Positions 1 to 7,421 of a stretch of 28,873 nucleotides of DNA are shown here, in pieces. This stretch comes from CAYLHF01 sp964383365 (GTDB taxonomy: Bacteria > Bacteroidota > Rhodothermia > Rhodothermales > UBA10348): NCBI GenBank assembly GCA_964383365.1, contig CAYLHF010000036.1, positions 1 through 28,873 on the forward strand, given 5' to 3'. The notes beneath the pieces were generated by a model. That model had not been told where the DNA came from and ran no database searches. It saw only the letters and a program-made list of their open reading frames with translations. Made by a program: the position numbers and the translations under genes. Numbering within the stretch: the stretch's first letter is position 1; every line of letters begins with the position of its first letter.

Positions 1-48
1 TTTCTCCGGTATGTAAGGTCCAGAAAAACCAGAACACAGGAGAAACTG

Positions 49-240
49 ATGGATAGTAATGATTTGTTTGACGGGATTGCCGAAACGTTTCGGCAGTATC
101 AGGCGGAGATGACCGAGCAAGAGTAGGCTTTAAGTAACCCCAATCCCACCGGACTTGAGCCCGAAACAGAAGCTGAGAAAACGGAGAAGAAAGTGGCTAT
201 AGAGAAGAGAGTAGAAGGATATTTCCCGAAACGGGAGTGA
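49..240 (+). pseudogene. small acidic/charged ORF interrupted by an in-frame amber codon
   Basis: An ATG at 49 sits 7 bases after a good Shine-Dalgarno sequence (AGGAG, 38-42) and opens a 25-codon ORF that stops at TAG (124-126). The same frame then stays open for another 37 codons, rich in Glu and Lys, to a TGA at 238-240. The whole reading would be about 63 residues, starting MDSNDLFDGIAETFRQYQAE and ending VEGYFPKRE. I do not recognise the protein. The good ribosome binding site and consistent charged composition suggest either a 25-residue peptide gene, or a formerly longer gene broken by one nonsense change. An 18-bp perfect palindrome lies inside its 5' part. It sits downstream of the tmRNA 3' end, a common integration site, so a remnant of a mobile element is possible but not shown. 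Confidence 0.35.
78..95. repeat. 18-bp perfect palindrome
   Basis: TGCCGAAACGTTTCGGCA is its own reverse complement. It lies inside the small ORF at 49-126. A related hairpin, TCCCG-AAA-CGGGA, lies near 223-236 and another, GCGTTC-GGCA-GAACGC, at 248-263. The function is unknown; it could be a protein-binding site or simply coding sequence. Confidence 0.5.
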
Positions 241-290
241 ATGCGGAGCGTTCGGCAGAACGCGCTATTCAACGTAGGTCGCTAATAAAT

Positions 291-341
291 AAAAAGATAA
301 AAACCGACCCCGCACGCCGGACTCGGCAACAGGATCGGTTT
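291..341 (-). terminator. intrinsic terminator of ssrA
   Basis: Read on the minus strand, 341-332 (AAACCGATCC) pairs with 310-301 (GGGTCGGTTT) with one G-U pair. A second short helix (GCCG/CGGC) lies inside the loop, and the stem is followed directly by a T-rich run (TTATCTTTTT). It starts 17 bases beyond the tmRNA 3' end, as expected for the ssrA terminator. Confidence 0.75.
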
Positions 342-357
342 GTTAAAATATTGATTG

Positions 358-721
358 TGGAGATGCCGGGAGTCGAACCCGGGTCCGAATGAATGTCCAG
401 TCAGGCGTCTACATGTGTAGCCCACCTACTAGTGCTCACGTCTACCATATGCCGGTTGGCAAGGCCAGGTTGACGCAGAGACCGGCCTTATCTCGTTATC
501 TCGTATTCGGTCAGATCAAGATAACCAGTTCACCTGGGGTTTGATGCTCCATAACGCCTGCCAGTGAACGAGCCTGGCGCGGAACAGATGGCTGTTTAAG
601 CGGCCATCGCGTATGCGTAATCGTTCGCATTTGCACATTTCTCAGTAGGATTTACGAGCATACCAAGAAGCTCGACACGCAGCCTGCCGCACTCTCCACC
701 CGTCGATACCGTTACATCCCC
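358..721 (-). ncRNA. ssrA: transfer-messenger RNA (tmRNA)
   Basis: tmRNA rescues ribosomes stalled on broken mRNAs by acting first as an alanyl-tRNA and then as a short message that tags the protein for proteolysis. The minus strand begins GGGGATG at 721-715, followed by the typical TAACGGTATCGACGG-type start, and ends with a T-arm containing GGTTCGACTCC and CATCTCC (365-359), which pairs with the 5' end. The discriminator A is at 358. CCA is not encoded: the next bases read CAA. The tag frame, 634-599, reads ANANDYAYAMAA and stops at TAA (598-596). The C-terminal AMAA and the YxYAMAA pattern resemble the tag I recall for Salinibacter. The length, about 364 nt, is normal for a one-piece tmRNA. 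Confidence 0.96.
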
Positions 722-929
722 ATACTTGTAAAGAACAATTGTCTCCGTTCTGGAAACAGGCGGACCCGATTCAGAACAGACCCGCTTTTACCCGTGTATC
801 GGCACAAAAGATTCCGTTTGAACGTCGTCTACCACGAGCGGGACCGTTTCGAGCGGCCTTGCCGCCACGCGAACAGCGCCGACCGAGGTGCGTTCTGTAC
901 ACCGTACCGCATACAGGACACCCAATTAC

Positions 930-1672
930 GTGGAAAAATACCTCCAGATCGCGATTGACGGCTATACCGGGTACGCCCGGTACTTCTGGTCCGAGATCAC
1001 GCACCCCTCAACCGAGAACTATTTCTACTGGCTGATCGGAGTTTCGCTCTTCTTCTTCAGTCTCGAGCTTATCCGCCCGTGGAGGCGCAACCAGCGACGT
1101 ATTCGGAAGGACTTCTGGCTCGACGCCTTCTACATGTTCTTCAATTTCTTTCTCTTCTCGCTCATTGTCTACAACGCGGCCTCAAACGTATTCGTCAATC
1201 TCTTTCGCGACTTTCTGGCCGTCTTCGGAATACGAAATCTGGTTGCGATCAAGATCGGATCGTGGCCCGTCTGGGCGCAGCTCTTTTCGCTCTTCATCAT
1301 CCGGGACTTCATCGAGTGGAACGTGCATCGGCTACTGCACCGCGTACCCCGGCTCTGGGAGTTCCACAAGGTCCATCATTCGGTCGAGGAAATGGGTTTC
1401 GCCGCGCATCTTCGCTATCACTGGATGGAAAACATCGTCTATCGCTCGATAGAATACATTCCNNNNNNNNNNNNNNNNNNNNNNNNNNNNNNNNNNNNNN
1501 NNNNNNNNNNNNNNNNNNNNNNNNNNNNNNNNNNNNNNNNNNNNNNNNNNNNNNNNNNNNNNACGATGGGCGCGACATCAAGCTGGGATTTACGGGAGAT
1601 GAGGACTTTCCGACCACGTTCGCCTCTCAGAACCTGCATGGACTCAAGAAACGAAGTACGCCAGAGGTGTAA
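930..1672 (+). CDS. sterol desaturase / fatty acid hydroxylase family protein (interrupted by assembly gap)
   Basis: This is a membrane di-iron oxygenase of the fatty acid hydroxylase superfamily, which hydroxylates or desaturates lipid substrates. Several hydrophobic segments are visible (for example FYWLIGVSLFFFSLELI and FYMFFNFFLFSLIVY). They are followed by two of the family's histidine boxes, HRLLH and HKVHH, just before the gap. The third box (HxxHH) must lie within the 100 N at 1463-1562. After the gap the frame that fits the family C-terminus reads DIKLGFTGDEDFPTTFASQ and ends at TAA 1670-1672. It is in a different frame from the 5' part only because the gap length is arbitrary. I chose GTG 930 (MEKYLQIA...); GTG 888 in the same frame is the alternative. 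The substrate is unknown. Confidence 0.85.
1463..1562. other. assembly gap (100 N)
   Basis: Exactly 100 N, the usual placeholder for a gap of unknown size. It interrupts the hydroxylase gene. Apparent reading frames running through it are not real. Confidence 0.99.
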
Positions 1673-1765
1673 ACGGGCGTGAAGGGTGCGGAACCGGAGA
1701 CCTAGGCCGGCTGCAGCGGAACGAGCCGGCGCCTGGTTTGGGCACCGGAGCGCGAATCACGGCGT

Positions 1766-2233
1766 TCAGCTACCCGATATGGTTTCCTGATCGCGGGACT
1801 GAGCCGTACCTGCGAAAACGAATCCCTGCTCCTTGAACGCAGGCTGCAGTTCCTTCATGATCGATCCGGCGAGTCCTTTTCTGAGGTACGGTATCTTTCT
1901 GCGCGATCCTGTGAAATAGTGCCTGTATGGATTGATGAAGATCCGGACATGGTCTTCTCCGACGGGCGCTACCTCCAGGTTCACCTCGATCGAATAAATA
2001 CCCCATGTCCTGAATGTCCTGCGATCGGTGGCGATTACGTTCGCGGTCGCTCCATCCTCGACGGTCCATCCGGCATTCCCGAGGGCCGTCTTGATGCGCG
2101 AATGGACGTCTGCCGATGAAAGGTTTTGTTCGCCGATCTCATAATCCCGATACAGTGGCGAGATCTTGGGAGAACACCCGGATAGGAGCAACACCAGAGC
2201 GGGTACCAACAGGCTGACGGGCGGACGAGACAT
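1766..2233 (-). CDS. small lipoprotein of unknown function
   Basis: A 155-residue protein that starts MSRPPVSLLVPALVLLLSGC, a clear lipoprotein signal with the lipid-bearing Cys at residue 20. The mature part (PLYRDYEIGEQ... then alternating strands such as IYSIEVNLEVAPVG and VRIFINPYRHYF) looks like a compact alpha/beta domain. I do not recognise a named family. I placed the start at 2233 because the longer upstream frame lacks signal-like sequence and runs into the neighbouring hydrolase gene. It is convergent with the hydroxylase gene and lies 98 bases downstream of the hydrolase gene on the same strand, so the two may be co-transcribed. It probably sits on the periplasmic face of the inner or outer membrane. 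Confidence 0.8.
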   Translation of the reverse strand: MSRPPVSLLVPALVLLLSGCSPKISPLYRDYEIGEQNLSSADVHSRIKTALGNAGWTVEDGATANVIATDRRTFRTWGIYSIEVNLEVAPVGEDHVRIFINPYRHYFTGSRRKIPYLRKGLAGSIMKELQPAFKEQGFVFAGTAQSRDQETISGS

Positions 2234-2331
2234 AACGAAGGGCCTGCTAGTGGCTGACCGAATGAAACAGGTGATCTCGTCTGCTACGCCGGCCCACCCT
2301 TCAGGTTCAGGGTAATAATTCGTCCATGCGA

Positions 2332-3144
2332 CTACAAATCCGTGGCAGCGTGGTATTCCGTCGAAAACTGCTTTTCCAGAAACGACAGCAATAACCCGTT
2401 GAACTCGTCGGGTTGTTCGAGCATCGGCGCGTGACCACATCGGTCTATAAAGATCAGCTCAGATCCAGCAATTCCCTCCTGAAACGATTCGGCTACATCC
2501 GGCGGAGTAATCTGGTCCTGCCGTCCCCAGATGAGACGTGTAGGAACCGAAATACCGGAGAGCAAATCCTTTACGCTGCTCTGCTGAAGCGAGCGGGCCA
2601 GTCGAATGAGGCGTACTACTTTTTCCCGGTCGTTCAACACATCGACGACATCATCAAGAATCGTCTCGGTGCAAAACGTGGGATCATAGAATGTCTTTGT
2701 GACCCGCTCACGGAGATATGCCCGGTCCCTCCTGCGCATAACAGACGAGCCCAGGTCTACTTCGAAGATTCCCGATGCGCCGGCAAGAACCAATCCACAG
2801 GCAAATTCAGGTCGCCGAAAGACCAACTCGACCGCCATCTGCCCACCTAACGAATTGCCGACAACAATTCCGCTCTGGAACGTCAACTGGTCCAGGAATT
2901 CGAGCAGATACTCCATCTGACCCTTCAGATCCGATTTCTTGAGGTCGATCGAATAGAATGGAAGAATCGGAGCAACAACCCGGTAACCGCGAGCAGAAAG
3001 CATCGATGCGGTCGTGTTCCAGTTCGAAATATCCCCCATCATTCCGTGAAGGAGCAGGACACCCGGCCCATCGCAGCCCGGCGCCGTATCTAGATAGCGG
3101 AAACCGCCATTCTGGCGTACCTGCTGGGTTATTGAATCTGACAC
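2332..3144 (-). CDS. alpha/beta hydrolase
   Basis: A 270-residue alpha/beta-hydrolase-fold enzyme, probably an esterase or related hydrolase of a small molecule. Visible elements, counted from the chosen start: oxyanion-hole HG at about 33-34 (LLLHGMMGD), nucleophile elbow GNSLGG with Ser 98, acid Asp 210 in WGRQDQITP, and His 238 in CGHAPMLEQP. The order and spacing fit the MhpC/BioH-like group. No export signal is seen, so it is likely cytoplasmic. The frame stays open to 3285, but the upstream stretch is not family-like. The GTG at 3144 (MSDSITQQVRQNGGFRYLD) is the best start and has a weak purine run (AGGCAG) upstream. The substrate cannot be told from sequence. Confidence 0.88.
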   Translation of the reverse strand: MSDSITQQVRQNGGFRYLDTAPGCDGPGVLLLHGMMGDISNWNTTASMLSARGYRVVAPILPFYSIDLKKSDLKGQMEYLLEFLDQLTFQSGIVVGNSLGGQMAVELVFRRPEFACGLVLAGASGIFEVDLGSSVMRRRDRAYLRERVTKTFYDPTFCTETILDDVVDVLNDREKVVRLIRLARSLQQSSVKDLLSGISVPTRLIWGRQDQITPPDVAESFQEGIAGSELIFIDRCGHAPMLEQPDEFNGLLLSFLEKQFSTEYHAATDL

Positions 3145-3362
3145 TATGCTGCCTGGAAAAACAAAATCAATCCTCACGCGAACGATACCTGAACACGTGA
3201 CGATCCTGGATGGTACACAATACGGTCCTGAGGCGCGTTCAACCCGACTACCATCACAAATGTTCGCTGTGCGCGGTTCGGACACGGCGGTTCATGGGAA
3301 CATCCGAAATTTGAATATGCACGTTCTTCAACAAACATGGGGGGTTTACAGAGCCGCCCGTC

Positions 3363-3394
3363 TTTGCAAAATGCGTCTCAGTGCCGTACTTTTG
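3363..3394 (+). promoter_or_regulatory. Bacteroidota-type sigma promoter for the mS38-like gene
   Basis: TTTG at 3363-3366, a 20-base spacer, then TACTTTTG at 3387-3394. This matches the TTTG / about 19-20 / TAnnTTTG arrangement known for the primary sigma factor of Bacteroidota. The gene start is 47 bases after the -7 element. I found no other exact pair in front of other genes in this window. Confidence 0.65.
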
Positions 3395-3441
3395 CGCTCT
3401 TGCATTTTTTCTCACCACGACTTTGTTCTCTGGAGGATAGT

Positions 3442-3534
3442 ATGCCCTGCGGACGGAAACGCAAACGTCATAAGATCGCGACGCACAAGCGCAAGAAGCG
3501 CCTGCGCAAGAATCGGCACAAGAAGAAGAAATAA
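3442..3534 (+). CDS. AURKAIP1/COX24 domain protein (mS38/bS22-like small ribosomal protein)
   Basis: A 30-residue, extremely basic protein: MPCGRKRKRHKIATHKRKKR followed by LRKNRHKKKK. The KRKRHKxxTHKRKKRxRKxRHKKK pattern is that of the AURKAIP1/COX24 family, which includes the mitochondrial small-subunit protein mS38 and is regularly annotated as a short stand-alone protein in Bacteroidota. It probably binds rRNA in the small ribosomal subunit. The start ATG 3442 has a strong Shine-Dalgarno sequence (GGAGGA), which is notable because Bacteroidota usually rely little on this signal. It has its own promoter upstream and a strong terminator at 3571, so it is a single-gene transcription unit. 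A longer frame upstream (from 3337) is not family-like. Confidence 0.9.
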   Translation: MPCGRKRKRHKIATHKRKKRLRKNRHKKKK

Positions 3535-3570
3535 GTTCGGGTATTTTTTACCCGCTCTCTGAATTCTTTT

Positions 3571-3606
3571 GTCGTCGGTTGCTCATGCGATCGACGACTT
3601 TTTCTT
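3571..3606 (+). terminator. intrinsic terminator after the mS38-like gene
   Basis: GTCGTCG (3571-3577) pairs perfectly with CGACGAC (3592-3598) around a 14-base loop, followed by TTTTTCTT. A smaller hairpin CGGGTA-TTTTT-TACCCG lies between the stop codon and this one (about 3538-3554). Confidence 0.85.
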
Positions 3607-3677
3607 GCCCGCGAAACTGACGCTCTTCAAAGACAGTACAAGCCCTCGAATCAGTCTATTATTCGAAGGTGGCGCAT

Positions 3678-3989
3678 ATGAAGGATCGCAACGGAAATCG
3701 GTCAATCAAGTCCTCAACGCTGGGTTTCCTACTCGGAAGCGCGGCAGGGTTTGCTCTTGGTCTGCTCCTTGCTCCCGAGGAAGGGAAGAAGATTCGCAGT
3801 AAGCTGGCCTATCAACTGGATCATCTGAGCCAGCAGGTCGCAGATCTGATTGACAAATCATTGAGTCCCGAAGAAGAAGGAGCCGCCCGGCGCGACGGTG
3901 ACGCTCTTGTGGCCGATGCACAGGAGAAAGCCGAGCAGATCCGGACCGACATTGACGCTCTTCTGGGAGAGATCAAACAGGACCAGTAG
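3678..3989 (+). CDS. YtxH domain-containing membrane protein
   Basis: A 103-residue protein of the YtxH/gas-vesicle-like family. After a short basic N-terminus there is one glycine-rich membrane segment (about residues 15-32, STLGFLLGSAAGFALGLLLA), then the family's APEEGKKIRSKL motif. An acidic, helical and probably coiled-coil tail follows (QLDHLSQQVADLIDKS..., AQEKAEQIRTDIDALLGEI). Family members are found in the general stress response of Bacillus; the molecular role is not known. ATG 3678 is chosen because AAGGTGG lies just upstream at proper spacing; a GTG at 3669 overlaps that site. A structured hairpin separates it from yaaA. Confidence 0.88.
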   Translation: MKDRNGNRSIKSSTLGFLLGSAAGFALGLLLAPEEGKKIRSKLAYQLDHLSQQVADLIDKSLSPEEEGAARRDGDALVADAQEKAEQIRTDIDALLGEIKQDQ

Positions 3990-3991
3990 AT

Positions 3992-4025
3992 AGTCGGGCA
4001 TCAGTTCCTCACGGAATACCCGACT
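3992..4025 (+). other. nested stem-loop between ytxH-like gene and yaaA
   Basis: AGTCGGG (3992-3998) pairs with CCCGACT (4019-4025), and inside it TTCC (4005-4008) pairs with GGAA (4013-4016) around TCAC. No T-run follows, so it is not a standard terminator. It ends 16 bases before the yaaA start and could be an mRNA processing or attenuating structure. Confidence 0.45.
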
Positions 4026-4041
4026 CCCACCTTCGAAACAG

Positions 4042-4857
4042 ATGCCCAATTTCACCATTTTACTGCCCCCTGCAGAGGGAAAACAGGACGGCGGTAATCC
4101 GTTTGCTCCGGATATGTTTGACTATCGCACGTCGAACACATTCAACTACTTCCACACGTTGAATCCTCAGCGGCGGCAGCTCATTGACGAATTGCACAGG
4201 GTGCTCGGTGACGGAAAAACCGATCTTGAGGCCCTTTTCGGAGTCAAAGACACCTCGCTCGAAGCTGCTGTAGCCGCCAATCTTGAGATATACAAAGCAC
4301 CCCTGATGTCGGCCCTGGATCGGTACAATCCAGGCGTGATGTATCAGGCGATGGATTTCCCGGGACTTCCGACGGGAGCGCAACGCCGGCTGCTGGAAGA
4401 AGGAGTCATCTTCTCCGGCTTATTCGGGCTCCTCCGTCCCGATGATCTCATCCCGAACTATAAGCTCAGAATGGACGCGAACGTCCCGGGAATAGGTAAA
4501 ATCGCGGACTACTGGCGAGACTCTGTGAGTCGTGCCCTGAACGAAACGCTCGCCGGACGATTCGTCTGGAATCTCCTCCCGGTTGTTCACGACGAGGCGT
4601 GGGACGACGAACATACGTACGAGGCGATGGTCCGCATCAAATTTATGCGGAAAATAAAAGGAGAACTCAAACCCGTCACACACAACGTCAAGCCACTCCG
4701 TGGCAAGGTAGTCAACTTTGTTGTTCAGGAAACCCTCGAAGACCTCGAGCTCTTTCTCACCTGGCGACATCCGGCGGGTTACAGAGTCGATGAGTCGTTA
4801 TCTTCCTTCGATGAAGAAACAAAAACGCACGCTATCGTAATGGTCAAGCGCGGCTGA
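4042..4857 (+). CDS. yaaA: YaaA family protein (peroxide stress resistance, DUF328)
   Basis: A 271-residue member of the YaaA/DUF328 family, cytoplasmic proteins that in E. coli limit iron-driven damage during hydrogen peroxide stress and bind DNA. Family landmarks are visible in order: LLPPAEGK at the N-terminus; Y.AMDFPGLP with an IFSGLFGLLRPDDLIPNYKLRM block in the middle; NLLPVVHDEAW; and a C-terminal FLTWRHPAGYRVDE. Length is close to the family norm of about 250-260. It is followed after 23 bases by the uridine kinase gene, so the two are likely co-transcribed. The hairpin at 3992-4025 immediately precedes it. Confidence 0.92.
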   Translation: MPNFTILLPPAEGKQDGGNPFAPDMFDYRTSNTFNYFHTLNPQRRQLIDELHRVLGDGKTDLEALFGVKDTSLEAAVAANLEIYKAPLMSALDRYNPGVMYQAMDFPGLPTGAQRRLLEEGVIFSGLFGLLRPDDLIPNYKLRMDANVPGIGKIADYWRDSVSRALNETLAGRFVWNLLPVVHDEAWDDEHTYEAMVRIKFMRKIKGELKPVTHNVKPLRGKVVNFVVQETLEDLELFLTWRHPAGYRVDESLSSFDEETKTHAIVMVKRG

Positions 4858-4880
4858 CCGACAGGTGTGTAAATCGTTGA

Positions 4881-5561
4881 ATGCAGTTCGATGCACAAGT
4901 CATTCCCACCGACCGAATGCAGCGACCGGTTATCATAGGAATCGCAGGAGGATCCGGCTCAGGAAAGAGCACGGTCATCTCCCGAATTGTTGAGGATCTC
5001 GGCCCTGATTGCGTCGGCGTACTCGAACACGACGCCTATTATCGAGACCTGCAACATCTTTCGTTCGAAGAACGATCTACGTTTAACTTCGATCATCCCA
5101 ACGCGCTCGAGACCGAACTCCTCGTGCAGCACGTCGACCTGCTCCTGGGAGGAGAAGAAATCCAGAAGCCGATCTACGATTTTACGCAGCATGCGCGCAC
5201 GTCCCGGGTCGAGGCGGTCGGCCCCCACAATCCGGTCATCATCATCGAAGGCATTCTCGTGCTCGCCGATGTCCGACTCGTCGAGCGCATGGATATCAAG
5301 ATATTTGTCGATACCGACGACGATGTCCGCTTGCTGCGGCGCATTCGCCGCGACATCGCCGAGCGGGGTCGCTCGGTCGAATCTGTCCTGGGTCAGTACG
5401 AACGAACCGTTCGCCCCATGCACATCGAATTCGTCGAGCCGTCGAAACGGCGGGCCGATCTGATCATACCCAGAGGGGGGCGGAATCATGTGGCTGTCGA
5501 TCTCGTGCTCAATCAGATTCGATCCATGGTCACCAAGGCTCAGATAGAAGAGCTGTTCTGA
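4881..5561 (+). CDS. udk: uridine kinase
   Basis: Uridine/cytidine kinase phosphorylates uridine and cytidine to UMP and CMP in pyrimidine salvage. It has a P-loop (GGSGSGKST, about residues 23-31), the nucleoside-binding EHDAYYRDL and FNFDHPNALE segments, PIYDFTQHAR, EGILVL and the lid RRIRRDIAERGRS. The 226-residue length is slightly above the usual 205-215, because the chosen ATG 4881 adds 12 residues in front of an internal ATG at 4917 (MQRPVIIGIAGGSG). The latter would give a more typical N-terminus. It is convergent with coaX, 36 bases away. A nucleoside transporter is encoded about 10 kb further on and would feed the same salvage route. Confidence 0.95.
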   Translation: MQFDAQVIPTDRMQRPVIIGIAGGSGSGKSTVISRIVEDLGPDCVGVLEHDAYYRDLQHLSFEERSTFNFDHPNALETELLVQHVDLLLGGEEIQKPIYDFTQHARTSRVEAVGPHNPVIIIEGILVLADVRLVERMDIKIFVDTDDDVRLLRRIRRDIAERGRSVESVLGQYERTVRPMHIEFVEPSKRRADLIIPRGGRNHVAVDLVLNQIRSMVTKAQIEELF

Positions 5562-5597
5562 GCCGGCACCTGCGAGTGCTTTCTTTCCGCACGTTGG

Positions 5598-6404
5598 CTA
5601 GCGCTCGCTACCGAAGATCAGCATCTCATTCACCCCGAACAGAACCAGATCTGCATCCACCACGTCAATTTCGGGTATGCGTTCCGAAAGCCAGTCTGCC
5701 CATCCTCCCGTCGCCACGACAAAAGGTCGGGCGTTAAGGTCGGCTTCAATTCTGAGGATCATGCCCCGTACGCCGTCGAGAAAACCGTACATAATTCCGG
5801 CCTGAAGGGCCTCGTCGGTGCTTTGAGCCAGTGCAGATAGGGGTTCCTTCAGACCGACGGTCGGAAGTTGAGCAGTCCCCTCTGCCAGGGCTCTCCGGAG
5901 AAGATCCGGACCGGGACCGATGGGCCCGCCGAGGTACACCCCGTCGGCGTCGATGACCTCATGGGTCACTGCCGTTCCGGCGTCGATGGCGATAATCGAC
6001 CTGCATTCTTCAGCGTGCGCGTATTTCTTCCACGCACCCACGGCCAGCGCCAATCGGTCGACTCCCAGCGTCTCCGGGGTACGGTATTCATGGGGTAATG
6101 GTACAGGAGAGGAGGTCGTGAGTACTTCGACAGAAAGTCCCCATATCGAATGGACCGCTTGGCTGAGCATCGTCGTCCAGGCCGGAACGACGCTGACACA
6201 TCCGATCCGTGTGATCGGCCGTTCTGACACAAAATGATCCAGTTCTTCAGCGAAACGTTCCCGGTCCCGATCGGTGTTCTCGGTAGCCGACGCGACGATT
6301 TTCCTCGACGCATCCGGCGACCACCGAAAAAGACTGACACAGGTCACATCTTCGTAAAGCGCTCCCTTGATGGAACTGTTTCCGATGTCAAATACCAGCG
6401 TCAT
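5598..6404 (-). CDS. coaX: type III pantothenate kinase
   Basis: It catalyses the first step of coenzyme A synthesis, ATP-dependent phosphorylation of pantothenate, and belongs to the ASKHA fold family. In its 268 residues the motifs expected of type III enzymes appear: FDIGNSSIKG (Asp 6), RTPETLGVDRLA (about 109-119), IAIDAGTAVTHEVID (about 139-152) and LGGPIGPGPDLL. Its ATG overlaps the TGA of birA by four bases (ATGA, 6401-6404), so the two are translated from one mRNA. The birA-coaX pairing recurs in bacteria, including as natural fusions. Confidence 0.95.
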   Translation of the reverse strand: MTLVFDIGNSSIKGALYEDVTCVSLFRWSPDASRKIVASATENTDRDRERFAEELDHFVSERPITRIGCVSVVPAWTTMLSQAVHSIWGLSVEVLTTSSPVPLPHEYRTPETLGVDRLALAVGAWKKYAHAEECRSIIAIDAGTAVTHEVIDADGVYLGGPIGPGPDLLRRALAEGTAQLPTVGLKEPLSALAQSTDEALQAGIMYGFLDGVRGMILRIEADLNARPFVVATGGWADWLSERIPEIDVVDADLVLFGVNEMLIFGSER

Positions 6405-7216
6405 GGCCCTTCCTGCAGTGTTACATCCCCGGCATGCAAGGTAATGATCTCATCTTCGACCCGAACGAGCAGGGCTCCCGTGGCAGAAACACCCGTCATC
6501 ATTCCCTCTTTCGCTCTTCCTGAATTGATATCGAGGAATGCTACGAGTTTTCCCTTTCCGAGAAGACATGATTCATACCGGGCCAGCGTGACATCCGGAC
6601 GCGCGTACACGTCGTCTATCTGCTGTTCAAGCCGTCCGAGGAGGGAGACCAGAATTTCCACCCGATCCAGGGGACGTCCGGCGAAAAGACAGAGTGACGT
6701 GGCGCTGGCAGCAAGCTCGCCCGCAAATGAGGTCTGGTTGATGTTCAGGCCCACGCCCAGAACAACGAGAACCGACTCTTCGGGCTTACCGATCACAGAT
6801 TCAAGAAGCATCCCACAACACTTCATACCACCAAGAATCACATCATTCGGCCATTTTATCCCCACATCTCCTGATCCTGAAAAAGAACCAACCGTATCGG
6901 CAACGGCAAGGCTTGCCGCGAGCGTGATGAGACCGAGTTGGTCGATTGGAAGTGGAGGCCGAAGCACGAGAGAGAACGTCAGGTTCTGCCCCCGATCGGC
7001 ATCCCAGATTCGTCCGTGTCGTCCCCTTCCCATCGTCTGATATTCTGACACAACAACCGCTCCCTCTCGGGCACCATCTGTCCCCCACGCCCGTGCGATA
7101 GCATTCGTTGATCCGACGGAATCGAGCCACCGAATGGTCCGTCCAATCCGCTCCGTATGCAGGCTATCCAGTACACGGGCTTCGTAGGCCGCCGTTATTT
7201 CTGTTTTTCGGGACAT
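6401..7216 (-). CDS. birA: biotin--[acetyl-CoA-carboxylase] ligase (no DNA-binding domain)
   Basis: This enzyme attaches biotin to the carrier protein of acetyl-CoA carboxylase through a biotinyl-AMP intermediate. In the 271-residue protein the catalytic domain shows GSTN (about 35-38), the adenylate loop GRGRHGR (about 63-69), KWPNDV (about 121-126), GVGLNIN and a small C-terminal domain (GVSATGALLVRVEDEIITLHAG). There is no helix-turn-helix in front, so it is a class I ligase without the repressor function of E. coli BirA. I chose ATG 7216 (MSRKTEITAAYE); a GTG at 7255 is possible. It is the first gene of the birA-coaX operon and is divergent from the TPR gene. Confidence 0.95.
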   Translation of the reverse strand: MSRKTEITAAYEARVLDSLHTERIGRTIRWLDSVGSTNAIARAWGTDGAREGAVVVSEYQTMGRGRHGRIWDADRGQNLTFSLVLRPPLPIDQLGLITLAASLAVADTVGSFSGSGDVGIKWPNDVILGGMKCCGMLLESVIGKPEESVLVVLGVGLNINQTSFAGELAASATSLCLFAGRPLDRVEILVSLLGRLEQQIDDVYARPDVTLARYESCLLGKGKLVAFLDINSGRAKEGMMTGVSATGALLVRVEDEIITLHAGDVTLQEGP

Positions 7217-7421
7217 CACGTGCCGAACGTGGAAAAATATATACGAAGATACCACCCACCGACGTATCCTCAGGCCGTTCCTGTAGAATATTCTGGACGA
7301 CTGAGCGATAGAAAGAGCACCCGTGTCCTATTTTGCGGCTGGAATAATTCTTGATAGGATTCCCGTTGGTGACTGATGGCTTGAACAGAACTGATTTAAT
7401 TCTTGCTGGAAAAGGAGACAT

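Noticed and set aside
1706..1730. GCCGGC...GCCGGC hairpin between the convergent hydroxylase and lipoprotein genes as a bidirectional terminator
   Set aside because: Six-base stem with a 13-base loop but no T-run on either side; too weak to call.
6234..7040. Plus-strand open frame opposite coaX and birA
   Set aside because: Antisense shadow of two clearly identified, overlapping genes; Ser/Arg/Pro-rich with no domain.
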